DNA of 64,000 nucleotides from contig CANUEZ040000061.1 in assembly GCA_948099385.1 (NCBI GenBank), forward strand, positions 10,586,001-10,650,000, in the 5' to 3' direction. The notes beneath the pieces are model-generated. The model made no database searches. It saw only the letters and a program-made list of their open reading frames with translations, and was not told the origin of the DNA. The translations under genes were made by a program, and so were the position numbers. Source of the stretch: Fasciola hepatica (lineage: Eukaryota; Platyhelminthes; Trematoda; Plagiorchiida; Fasciolidae). Each line of letters starts with the position of its first letter. Positions within the stretch are counted from its first letter, which is position 1. Below, piece by piece: positions 45,600-55,189 of this stretch.

Positions 45600-46064
45600 G
45601 TGTCAAACGAAATTAGGAAACGATTCGGTAAATCTGATTGGTTACCGCCACGGCAAGCACACATTGTAGGTCAAAAGTTTCTGTATGAGGCGAAAGAGGT
45701 TTGCGAATTCGCAATCACTAACTGCAGTTTCCATCTTATTGGCGATTTCATGCCGGTAATTTCGTCGATGTTTCTTTGGGGAGCTGGTTGCCTCACGTCT
45801 GAGGGGTTGATATTCAGGACAGCGGGAGAAAGGGGCATCTTTAGCCAAGGTGGAGAGGCGTATAAAATCCTCAGATATCCAGTCTTCACAGCGTTATTTC
45901 GTGAGTCCTTTTTTGCCTATTGCGCCTTGATGCACTACCTCTTTAAGTTTGGCCCACAGCAGGTCGACCGAGTCTGTCATGTAGTGTGAGGTGCATCGGT
46001 TGACAACCGCATTTCAGTCTCCTTCGTTAGAGCTTCCGTTTTCTGCTGTGACTTTGGCAGTTCC
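45600..46064 (-). pseudogene. LINE D-type linker fragment (minus strand)
   Basis: Minus-strand RREATSSPKKHRRNYRHEIA and NKMETAVSDCEFANLFRLIQ match the linker between EN and RT in D/E elements (compare the 39,310 and 59,760 regions). It is opposed to the plus-strand D fragment on the other side of the TC/TA array. Confidence 0.65.
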
Positions 46065-46078
46065 GCTCTCTCTCTCTC

Positions 46079-46142
<64 letters not shown>
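46065..46142. repeat. (CT)n(TA)30 compound microsatellite
   Basis: About 16 bp of CT repeats followed by 60 bp of TA. It separates two opposed LINE D fragments, so it probably marks an insertion or recombination point. Confidence 0.95.
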
Positions 46143-46145
<3 letters not shown>

Positions 46146-47690
46146 CTAAAAGTTGGGAATTCTGAGCAGGTTCCGTTCTCGTGGGGGAATCGATTGTTGT
46201 CCTCATCTTCAACAAGGGCTAGCGCAGTGACTACTAACCACAGAGGTGTACGCCTCATCCCAGTAGCGTCGAAGCTGCTTGCGTCTGTCATACTTCGCAA
46301 GTTTTACCAAGCACGGAAAGAGCACACTCGCTAGCAGCAAGCTGGGTTTCGTGCCGGTCGTGGATGTGTTGATTTAATCGTCACCCTCTGATAACTGCCA
46401 GAACACTGTCACACTTTCCAAGGACCGGCAGTCATCGTGTTCGTAGACATTCGCGCGACCTTCGACTTTGTTGAGAAATGGAGTAACTGGGGTGTATGTG
46501 TCAGTCCTTAGTGAGTTGCATCGTCATACCTCAGGTCGGGTAAGGGCCTACGGCCAGCTTTTGCCCCTTTTTCATCAGTGGATTTCGACAAGGTTGCCCT
46601 ATATCCCCATTTCTGTTCAATTTTGCCATAGAAGATGTTCTGCGGAATGCCTTATCTGGTCTTCTAAACGGTGGAGTTGAACTTCTCCCAGGGAACAGAG
46701 TTTTCGACTCGGAATATGTCGATAATATCGCCTTGCTGAGTGATAATGCACAGGCAGTGCAACATGTTTTGGACCACTTCGAAATTGAGGTATCCAGATG
46801 TAAAATACACTTTACTTCTTCCTTGTGCAAAGTGCTTTTGTTAGATTGATAAAAGCCTGTGCCTACACTCACCCTTAGTGGCGATCAGCATGAGTCAGTT
46901 GACAACTTCAAGTAACTTGCGTGCTTGATAACAGCTGGAGGTGGTGTTGGGGAGGAGATAAGTTCGCGTATAGCGAAAGCTAGAGCAGCTTCCGCTAACT
47001 TGGACACCTGTGGCGCCGGTGTGACATCCAGCTCTCTCTTAAGGGACGGGTGTACGCCGCCGCGGGTCGCAGTGTTTTACTCTGCGGTTGTGAGATCTAG
47101 CCACTTCGCGTTGTGGGTGCTCAGCGTCTTTCCGTGATCGACAACGGATGCCTCCGAAACATTGCTCGCGTCGAGTGAACAGTGACGAAGTCCGCCTTCG
47201 TGCGTTAGGCACGGATAGCCGCCCTCTTAACGAAGTGACCGCTCTACACCGCTTCCGGTGGCCCGGCCATGTTTTAAAAATGCCTGTACGTCGTCTACCT
47301 TTCAGTGCTCTATTCGCACGAGTTGGACAAAGCTGGAAGAAGCGGCGCGGTGGTCAGTTCATGGCTCGGCTTAGAGGTATGAAAAATCTAGCATCAGCAT
47401 TAGTTTTGATTGGTGCTTCCCTCATCCGTGATTGGGGTCCAAGGGACGAAGATTATCGTTGGTTAGAGACGTTGAGGGACATAACTCAAAATAGAAGTCA
47501 ATGGCTCGAATGTTGTGCGGTCTGTCTGCCGAACTCTCGTGTCCCGTAATCAAAAAAATATAATTCCGACAAAAAATGGCAGAAAACATCAGAAAGTTTT
47601 CGGTGAAAGGCAAAACAGCTTTTTTTCTCTCTCTGTCTTACTAGCTGTCTGTTGTTGTTGTTGCGCAGGTACCTCGCTTAATCGCAAGCC
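46143..47690 (+). pseudogene. LINE D-type RT fragment (plus strand)
   Basis: Starts immediately after the TA array inside the RT finger (IPKSWEF). Then GVRLIPVASKLLASVILRKF, AGFRAGRGCVDLIVTL, VIVFVDIRATFDFV (46,433-46,475), TSGRVRAYGQLL, and DSEYVDNIALLSDN at about 46,710-46,745. There the YADD box reads YVDN, replacing the second catalytic Asp. C-terminal LKGRVYAAA, WKKRRGGQFMARLR and IRDWGPRDEDYRWLETLRDI (47,420-47,480) follow, and a 3' UTR with TTGTTGTTGTTGCGCAGGTA. Confidence 0.75.
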
Positions 47691-47880
47691 GGTGTAACTA
47701 TATATATGTTTGGAGATGCGTTCAGGACGACTAGTCATCCCGGAGCCTGAGATACCTACCGTCCACCATACTTAGAAATTTGGTGGCATGTTATTTTATT
47801 ATTATTACGTGCTTTCGCATGAGTGCACTAGACGGGGTATACAACATAGTCTTAGAGGCCTGCTCGGGGTTTCCGGCAAT
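47691..47880 (+). repeat. 3' end of LINE D fragment and short repeat S (copy 1)
   Basis: After GCCGGTGTAACTATATATATG, read as a D-type end with a TA tail, a block CGGAGCCTGAGATACCTACC ... ACCATACTTAGAAATTTGGTGGC (about 47,740-47,790) matches 61,535-61,590 (CGGAGCCTGAGGCCCCACTC ... CCATACTGAGGCAGTTTGGTGC). No gene. Confidence 0.5.
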
Positions 47881-49085
47881 CAAATTTTAAGACTTAAAGT
47901 GTAGAACCAAATAAGGCCCCAGTAGGTGAGATGTGACAACGAGCCCGACGGTAGTGAATTACTATCTACCACCAAAGTGGCCGGTGATGACGAAATTCGA
48001 ACCTCACCTTCGAGATCATAAGCAAATGCTTTAAACAAGCTAAATAACACCGGCGCAGCTCCGTACCCATCTCGCCGCGAGGAATCTTCCGCAGGCTGAT
48101 TGTTTCCCTGTGGATTACCCGATAGCATTCAGAAAACAACCCAGGAGTCCCGCGTTGCCAGTTTCATGTTAGCCACTGACGATCAAAACGTCGCGCGTTC
48201 TTCAGTTTCACCATCTCACTGACGTTGCAAGATCGGTAGCAGCACATCCGTATTCAAGTGTCGGACGAACGTGGGACGTTTACGGCAATCGAGAGGCCTC
48301 GTACATCAGTCGACTGAAAGACCGACTTGTAGTTCCAAACATTACTCCATGAGAAGCGAAAACCTTATTCGTGCGTTTGAGTCTTGAAAGACTATAGTAG
48401 CACGACCTCAAGGCCTTATGCATACGATGATCGCTGGAGTGATTCCTCGCCAATGAAAAACACTACAATCGACGCCTTTCGCTCTTTGTTTTATTAGAAA
48501 ATCGTGTCGATAGAGAAAGAACTGGAATGTAATTACACCACTGACCATGAGACCTAGACTTGTCACTGAATGTATCGGACCATTCGGTAGACAGTTCTCA
48601 TGAACCGCAACCCTCAAAATTTACATGCCCTCCACGACCAAGTCCAGTAGTTGAGTTTTTGGTGCCTGCATTGGGGCACTCTTTCTAAGACCGCAAAGTA
48701 CTCTATCATTCTGCTTACAGAAGGTGTGTCTGTCCTCAGAAATTTGACGAATTAGGGTCTGAAACCGGCTTGATTCTCACGCGTACGAGTTTTACGGGCG
48801 TTAGATAATCAGGGGATAATTACACGGCGAGCAATTTGGATGCCACACTCACCATGCTAATTTCTCGGTGGTTTTCACAAGAGAGCTCGTTACTTTTTTC
48901 GTCAGTTGGCACAATCACTGATTCACTCCATTCCCTGGGAATCTGCTCACTAACCCAAGTTACCTGGAGGACTTTTTAAATTCCAGAAGCAAAGCTTAAC
49001 CTCCCTCCTTGAAGAACGACGGAGACAACCCACCCGGTCCAGCAGCTTTGTGCCTTTTCAAATAACCTATCTCCCTCGCATAACC
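47880..49085 (-). pseudogene. Decayed LINE RT remnants (minus strand)
   Basis: The right end reads leftwards EIGYLKRHKAAGPGGLSP SF (49,078-49,015), the RT finger GPDG..P region of a D-type LINE. Weaker matches follow near 48,900 and 48,560-48,450 (a PIHSVTSLGLMVSG block at the position of IHSGVPQGSVLG). The leftmost frame, 47,880-48,128, is unassigned. The LINE reaches to within about 30 bp of the possible first exon of MRPL50. Confidence 0.55.
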
Positions 49086-49247
49086 TACATTTCTGGTAAA
49101 GAAGTAATATCTGTCCGCATTTTTAGTTTCGCAAGGGACCAGAAGAAGCGGCTGCCCGAGGAACGTAACACTTACTTCAAAGCTTTATGGCGAACCAATG
49201 TTTTTGGTATTCGGGACGTTTTCAGATCATTTGTTACGGGCGTGCAA

Positions 49248-49326
49248 GTAACCGTTACATGAGTGTCCATATCAGTTACCCACACTACACTACTTCAATT
49301 TATTCTCTTGTGTGTGTGTGTTTCAG
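49248..49326 (+). other. Possible 5' intron of MRPL50 (79 bp)
   Basis: GTAACC donor and a TG-rich tract leading to TTTCAG acceptor. It would connect an upstream open stretch (about 49,110-49,247, FGIRDVFRSFVTGVQ) in phase with the exon before ATG 49,357. No non-LINE start codon is found upstream, so this exon may be untranslated or the signals may be coincidental. Confidence 0.4.
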
Positions 49327-49356
49327 CCAAATTTATTCATTTTGCGTGGTTATTCT

Positions 49357-49974
49357 ATGAAAGATTCCGCCTTCCTGTCTCGACTGCAATCATTGAATGA
49401 CTTGAGGTAAGCGTGGTTTTGCCTTTATCATAACTGCATAGTCAACAAAATCTAGTCCTAAAGGTGAAGCCTTATAGACCACCTCCTGATGTGGAATCAC
49501 GAATCAAAGAATTGGCCATTAACCTACTTGAGGCCAGCCCAGAAAACCCGTCATCATATTGCTTCAAGTCAAACGAAGAACGGTACAAGGTAATTTGTGT
49601 ATACCACAGCCTCACCAGGGACTAAGATCTTCACGGCCTGTGCCAATGAGTTCAATCATTCGGTTCTAAACAGTTACCTTCACGAGTTGCGGGATGTTGA
49701 GTCTCTCATCAAGTATTATCTCACACCTGTGGCTTCACCAGACGCTCTTTATCACCTTTTGGATGAAGTGGAAAATGGAAATCAACTGCCACCTAATTTG
49801 TGTATTCAAACTGAACCGTTGAGATTTGATCCCAATGAACAAACTTTCTTCAAGACAACTGCTTTTCCAGGGCGCTCTACGATCATAAGTGGTTTATCCA
49901 CAGCAAAAAAATATAAAGGATTCCGAGCTCCACCGTCCAGACGTATCCGGATAGAATATGAAGACCAGACTTGA
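49357..49974 (+). CDS. MRPL50: Mitochondrial ribosomal protein mL50, three exons with two micro-introns
   Basis: Component of the large subunit of the mitochondrial ribosome. Spliced exons 49,357-49,406, 49,442-49,589 and 49,627-49,974 give 181 codons. Family hallmarks: VKPYRPPPDVESRI, FTACANEFNHSVLNSYLHEL, LPPNLCIQTEPLRFDPNE and the C-terminal TAFPGRSTIISGL..KKYKGF. I recognise these from animal mL50 proteins (human about 158 residues, insects about 200), so the length fits. The introns (35 bp, GTAAGC...CATAG; 37 bp, GTAATT...CTAAG) restore the frame exactly at Ser and at YK|IF. The start is uncertain: codons 5' of ATG 49,357 remain open (ILRGYS) back to an acceptor TTTCAG at 49,321-49,326, and an exon ending at 49,247 (CAA|GTAACC) could join in phase, but its only ATG (49,050) lies in LINE sequence. 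The protein should act in mitochondria. Confidence 0.85.
49407..49441 (+). other. Micro-intron 1 of MRPL50 (35 bp)
   Basis: GTAAGC at the 5' end and GCATAG at the 3' end. Removing it joins AG|T as Ser and continues the mL50 frame; retaining it gives an in-frame TAA at 49,431-49,433. Flatworms are known for introns of about 30-45 bp, which supports the call. Confidence 0.75.
49590..49626 (+). other. Micro-intron 2 of MRPL50 (37 bp)
   Basis: GTAATT...ACTAAG, phase 0, between RYK and IFTAC. Since 37 is not a multiple of three, retention would shift the frame; splicing restores the conserved segment across the junction. Confidence 0.85.
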
Positions 49975-50470
49975 AGGTCCGACCCGAATGAGTATGGCCG
50001 TGGTTCCCCTTCACATTAAGTCGTGTAGTGTATACAGCCAATTTATATAATACTATTTTTTGCATTGAATCTTGTAAGATCCGTGGATGCGACAGCGCCA
50101 TTTATACAAAAATAATGAAACGATGGTTTTCAAGAATTAGTTCGGATTTTGTTGCAAGCCAAAATACTATGAACTTCTTACGGAGAATTTTTAAATTGCA
50201 CCGTTAGTTAGATGGAGCTATTGTTTATTTATTTAAAATTCACCGGGGGCATCTTTTTACGGATAACTGTTCATTGTTCGGTGACACGGAGTTATCGGGG
50301 AAGATGGTAGTCGGTCGGCATTTCGGTTACCGCGAGTAACCCTTCTGAAGATCAGTTTACAATCCAATATTTTTTAATAGTTTCGGTATCTAGGCTTATC
50401 TATTCGGCATGGTCGTATCCAATTTCGCTGTTGACCGGTTGTAAATAAAGTAAATTGATCCAGGTAATCT
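49975..50470 (+). other. Downstream flank of MRPL50, no gene seen
   Basis: AT-rich, with an ATTTATATAATACT stretch near 50,041-50,054 that could serve as a poor polyadenylation region. AATAAAGTAAA occurs at about 50,444, 470 bp after the stop. Confidence 0.35.
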
Positions 50471-50704
50471 ATGGGTTCGCGGAATGAAGCAGATTATCGT
50501 AGATATACACGCAATCGATTATTTGAAAAAGTTAAGCTAGGAGCAATTCGTACCTCTGCATGTGTTGAGTTACCAGTGGTCGGAAAATTAATTTCGTATC
50601 GTAAATTGGAATGCGAGTTATCATCTCACAAGAGACGACGCCCGATTTTTAGAAGCGCAGATTTATCCATCAAAATGTTTAGTCTTACCAACCCTCATAT
50701 GTAG
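50471..50704 (+). CDS. Unrecognised 77-codon open frame
   Basis: I do not recognise it. The predicted protein is basic with no cysteine cluster or membrane segment (NRLFEKVKLGAIRTSACVEL, SSHKRRRPIFRSADLSIKMF). It lies between MRPL50 and the E2 fragment and is not antisense to a known LINE frame here. It could be an exon of a host gene, part of an unknown repeat, or chance. Confidence 0.25.
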   Translation: MGSRNEADYRRYTRNRLFEKVKLGAIRTSACVELPVVGKLISYRKLECELSSHKRRRPIFRSADLSIKMFSLTNPHM

Positions 50705-50829
50705 AGATATTTTCACGGCTTCAATGTCATGTCGCTGTTTTGATGTCAGTTTCTCCCGTCACCTTCGCAAAGTTGGTCTGCGATGGATTGGAAATCATGA
50801 ATGGTAATCCTCAATCATACCGCGTGATT

Positions 50830-51490
50830 GTAAGCCAGTTGTATGGTTGCGAGATTTAGAGTCTGCGTGAAGAATATATTCGTCGTCTTGAGTTTTTTGA
50901 CCACCGATGTTTGCATAGTATCTCTAAGATTGGGTGGAATAGCGGAGTGAGCAATGCTGAGGTCAGAAGGTGGGTATTGGGTACAAATTCGGAGAACTTT
51001 TTGTGGCGGAGGATACAGCTTAGTAGACTTCGTTGGTCGAGGCACGTGTTATGTATGGCAAACACGTCTACCATACCGTGTTCTATTCTCCGTCCCTCCT
51101 AGGAAGTGGAAGAGACCACGTGGAGGTCAACAGATGACGTGACAGCGAGTAAATGAGAAAATGTACAGCAAACTTAGGAAAAGTAGGTGCCTCACGTCTT
51201 CGTGGTTGGAGTCCGAAAGACCCATCCACCAGTTGGCTGGAGACACTGAAGGATATGGCAGCGAACCGTGAATAATGGCGATCGTGTTTTCACTTTCTGT
51301 CGAGTCAGAATGATTGATCGATGTGCATTTGTATAGTTAGACTGTGTATTCCGTGTGCTGGCTACTAGAGGTTCTTTCCTTTTCCCACCCCTGTAGGTCC
51401 ACTCCTCCATCTTGTATATTCATACTTTCTAATTCAACGTGCAGTTTGGTGAGAAAGGCAGTGGCCAGTGGGGCTTGCCCTGCTGTTTAA
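50830..51490 (+). mobile_element. E2: 5'-truncated E-type LINE fragment
   Basis: C-terminal piece almost identical to the 3' part of E1 and E3 (CLHSISKIGWNSGVSNAEVR, ILRPS end, 3' CAGTGGGGCTTGCCCTGCTG). It keeps the residues upstream of the E1/E3 deletion junction (SLREEYIRRLEFFDHRCLHS), so it derives from a copy without the RT deletion, or at least with a different left junction. Confidence 0.8.
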
Positions 51491-51499
51491 TGTTGTAGG

Positions 51500-51900
51500 A
51501 TGGTGATTGAGATGGGTGCTGAAATCGATAGAGAGCATGTGGTGAAATTGTAGAACAGAAAATGCGTATTGAATTCACAGTTGACGAGGCGAAGAGTAGT
51601 ATATCACTTTATCCCCAGCTAGTTTTACCAGTGTATTGAAAATCGCAGTGCATAGAAAGCGATTTGTTCACGCTTCCGGATTACGAAAATTGTAAGGGTG
51701 AATTATTTGTTGTTGTGCGTATGAAGATAAAAAAAGCCGGGAGAGTGTTAACGGGGACTAAAGGTACCTGGGTTCCTGAAGGTAGGTCTAGCTGGTTTGA
51801 TGGATTTGTGTGTTTACATTGGGCGCATCGTTATTGGGGAATGGAAGGTGGGGTTTGTTGAGTGGGTGCTGTTGCTAGTTGATGAGTAGAAACTGTTCCT
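51500..51900. other. No gene seen (possible distal part of the gypsy remnant)
   Basis: No clear motif. The minus-strand gypsy integrase to the right would have its C-terminal region here, but nothing I could align with confidence. Confidence 0.3.
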
Positions 51901-52830
51901 TCACAGCCGTCTATAAGTCAAACACGAACGCATCTGGGATTACAACGGATAAACTCCACTTCATCAACGAGTTGGTCGTATTGCGATGTTGTGACATTTC
52001 TGCTTATGAATACCGGTACGGCAGTGGACAGGCAGTTTAACAGCGATAAGCCGGATGTCGATTTACGAATGTATGGGAAGAGATGCTTGTGCGATTTAGC
52101 CTTGGTGAGAGAATTCTGGATTTAAGGGCTAAGATGATTGTTCTGCATGGGGTACTGTCCAGTCTCTTCACTTGTCCATTTTATTGAGGATTAGGAGGCA
52201 TAGTTATGCCAGTCGCTATTAAGATCGAATGACTTCTCTGACACGAACGAATACCCGCAATCGGTGTGAATATGAGATGGCATGCCGAACAATGGAAACA
52301 ATTGGCAGAGGCAGTTAGTAACAACAGATGTGGATGTGTTCGGAGAAGGAAATGCGAAAGGAAAGTGGGAATACTCATCCATAATTGTGAGAAGATACTT
52401 GTTGTCTCAAACTGAGAGAAGTGGGTCCTTGAAATCCATGCTGAGTATTTTAAAGGGGTTTGTGGCAATGACTACCCGTCCCAACGATGGCTTGAATAAC
52501 TGGGGTTTTTAATTCCATGCATACTCGGTAGTTCGAGATCGTTGTTTTGATTTCATCTTTTGATAACGGCAAGTTTCTTGAGCGAACAAAGTGGGTCATT
52601 CTGGTGACGCCGGGATGGCACAGGGAACAATGGAGTTCATGCCGGTTAGGGGCCGTCAGTGACGCAGTACAATTTGAGACAAATCGTCTGCTGCCATGTT
52701 CTCTTCTCCTCGATAGTATCATAGCTTGAAAGTTCGATGCTGTAACGTTGAATCTTGTCCTTGGTGTGATATGTCAAACAAGGATGCGACGGGCCAAAGA
52801 ATTGTGGGTTTTAGCTAAAGCTTGATGGAA
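51900..52830 (-). pseudogene. Ty3/gypsy-like RNase H tail and integrase remnant
   Basis: Minus strand, right to left: a decayed end of the RNase H region (about 52,830-52,730), the integrase H2C2 zinc-binding region HELHCSLCHPGVTRMTHF with YRVCMEL (52,640-52,500), then a frameshifted catalytic core with LSMDFKDPL (first Asp, about 52,440), DEYSHFPFAFP (52,380-52,345), GMPSHIHTDCG (second Asp, about 52,280) and an NPQ-type block near 52,190. Stops and frameshifts make it non-functional. No LTR was recognised on either side. Integrases insert the element cDNA into chromosomes. Confidence 0.75.
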
Positions 52831-52859
52831 AAAAGTGTAGAATTTGTGCTTCCAGGTCG

Positions 52860-55080
52860 TGCCATGTGCACACACCACGGTAATCACCGTTGGTTGTGAT
52901 TAACACTCAGTGAACTCCGTCACTGAAGGTTGAAAAACGCAAAAACAAAGGTAGTATGTGGTGAATTCATCAGTTTGCACAAATGCCGCTACGGATTGAC
53001 ATGATAAAGTGATAGTTCCGGCGGGTGAGAATGGGATAGCAGCGGTGTCCATTCCTGCTGATGGTATGACTAGATCATACTTAGTTTAGGATGGCGGCAT
53101 TCTGTATTATCTTCTATTAATTAGAGTGGCTATGATTACGGGCCGATAAATGAGTGTAAATCATGAGAACTACAACGCAGTTCGTCGTGTTTCGAACGGC
53201 AATCTGGGGGCAGGGTTATGGTGAACATATAGGTTCACCTTTTGTTGACCGTTTATGAATAGGAATGACTGGGTGAACATGTCATCGATAAACAGTCATT
53301 TTGCTGGCACTATATCCGTACGTTCGCGGCGATGGGGACTTGTGAATGAAAAACTGTTTTTGGTGGTAGACAGCATTTGACTGTCGTCCGGATCGTTACC
53401 ACGCCTGACCTATTGGGGCCTTATGTGGTTCTCCATTTCAGTCTCAAGGTCTGGTTGCCGGTTATACTTGATAGTGTAGTGGGCCTTCGTGGCTAAGGGA
53501 TATATACCCCTTCCACTGTACTCATGCACAAGCATGTAGTTAAAAAGGATGTAACCGCATGGCCTTTGTGACGGTTTGGTGTGCCGTTCAATTGACTGTG
53601 CTTTTTGCAAAATTAATTCGGGATGCTGATAGTCAGCGAACGATTAAAAGGTCCTCTTCAGGGCCGAAACAGTCTGATAATTTATCTTCGACCTTTTTAA
53701 TTAAGGTTCCAATGCAGCCGATGACCATAACTGATAACAAAAGGGACAACAAATGTTTTGCGTCTACTTTACCGGTTTAATTTTGCAGCTGTCACTGCTT
53801 AAGTAACCTGGTGTGAAACCAATTTGGTTTACTGTTTCCAGCCCACGATTTGTGATATTGTTAGTAAGCGTTTTCGATGCACTTCAGTATACCTTTCGTT
53901 ACAGCTGGAAAATATAAAAATAGGTGAATATTCGTTTTAAAATTTTGACAATCAGGAACAAGATATGCAGTTACCGTGAAGTCCCTCAATAAGGGCACTC
54001 ACAAGAAAAAGCAAAATATCCCCAAGTATGGGATGCCCCTTCTACAGGACTTTCGCGAGCTGATCTCGAGATAACAGTGTATAACGTAGGTAACTTACTC
54101 AGATCATCCTCTCATGATAGGTACATTAAGATGCACCAATAAATTTAATGATGTTTTAAGCAGCGTACCTTCAGTGAATCGGAGAAACTGCCTCAGATTA
54201 TTCTTGTTGGTTGGGGCAATCATAATTGCTGTTCTCCTGCTGCGGTTGCACCATTACTGGCTCTTCCCAGCAGGCCACCGCACCATCTTAAAACGCCATG
54301 AAGTAGTAAAAAGAAACCTGATCTTACCCATAGCAATATAAACATCGGAGGTTTGATTACGCACAAGTACATTTTTGATACCAATTTCCACCTCAGAAAT
54401 GCTCCCAGTGCTAATGAGGCGTACTCTGATAAGACCACATTGGGGGGAAATTGACTGGACTAAACTTTAGGGAACACTATTCCCAGCTCTCTAGTTCTAT
54501 CTATAATCCATACTATTCGGAGCATATGCCCATTTTTGTATGACATCTTGAGGTTCCTGATAGTCCAGTTTGTACATTTGAGCCCGTATGGCAATCGACT
54601 GTATCTTAATGAAGTTAAACCTAATGGTGCATGCACATCGTTCGTCTGGTGAGTAATCAGATAACTAAAGACTGTCCCAAAGTATGCGCCGTGTGAGTTC
54701 GGTAGGTGCATGTAACCAGTGTCGGTCGATCGAACGAAGATGTAACATGGTTTTCCGCACACACACACTTTTGGTTGAACTATACTTACCTGTAATCAAG
54801 TTCACTGCGTTTTCGAGGACTCAGAGTGAGTGGTGTTCGTCGTTGTGCCAAAAAATATCGTCATAACTCGGCGTGGTGTCCCTTATGGAGAGGTCTTTTG
54901 GTTCTAAGGGACGTCATACACCGTTATTGTTTGCATTGGGAGGTGCATGTTGAAATTTTATAGTGATAAATAGGGGGATCGAAAAATGTCCTTATACGGG
55001 GGTGCCACCTATTGAGGGGTTTTACTATATAAGCAGATATCCGCCTGTAATTAGGCGAAATTTTTCATAATCAGGGGTAA
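52860..55080. other. Unassigned, no gene recognised
   Basis: Only short frames (largest about 100 codons at 54,460-54,768, minus). A 54,114-54,341 plus frame has a hydrophobic segment (LLVGAIIIAVLLLRL), but no family, splice context or repeat supports it. The right part of a gypsy pol gene could be here in unrecognisable form. Confidence 0.35.
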
Positions 55081-55189
55081 GACGAGTTCGCGGTGGGATG
55101 CACAGGTTAATTCTGGTGATCCAACTGGATTACGATAAGCGAGGATATATTCGTAGAAATATCTTCGAGAAGCACGTACATAGGTTTGT

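Noticed and set aside
49050..49262. ATG at 49,050 as the start of MRPL50
   Set aside because: Positions about 49,015-49,078 read on the minus strand as LINE RT (LKRHKAAGP), so the ATG lies in element sequence. The downstream ATG 49,357 is preferred, with an upstream exon left open.
54114..54341. 75-codon frame with a leucine/isoleucine-rich segment
   Set aside because: No supporting context; its antisense frame is equally long.
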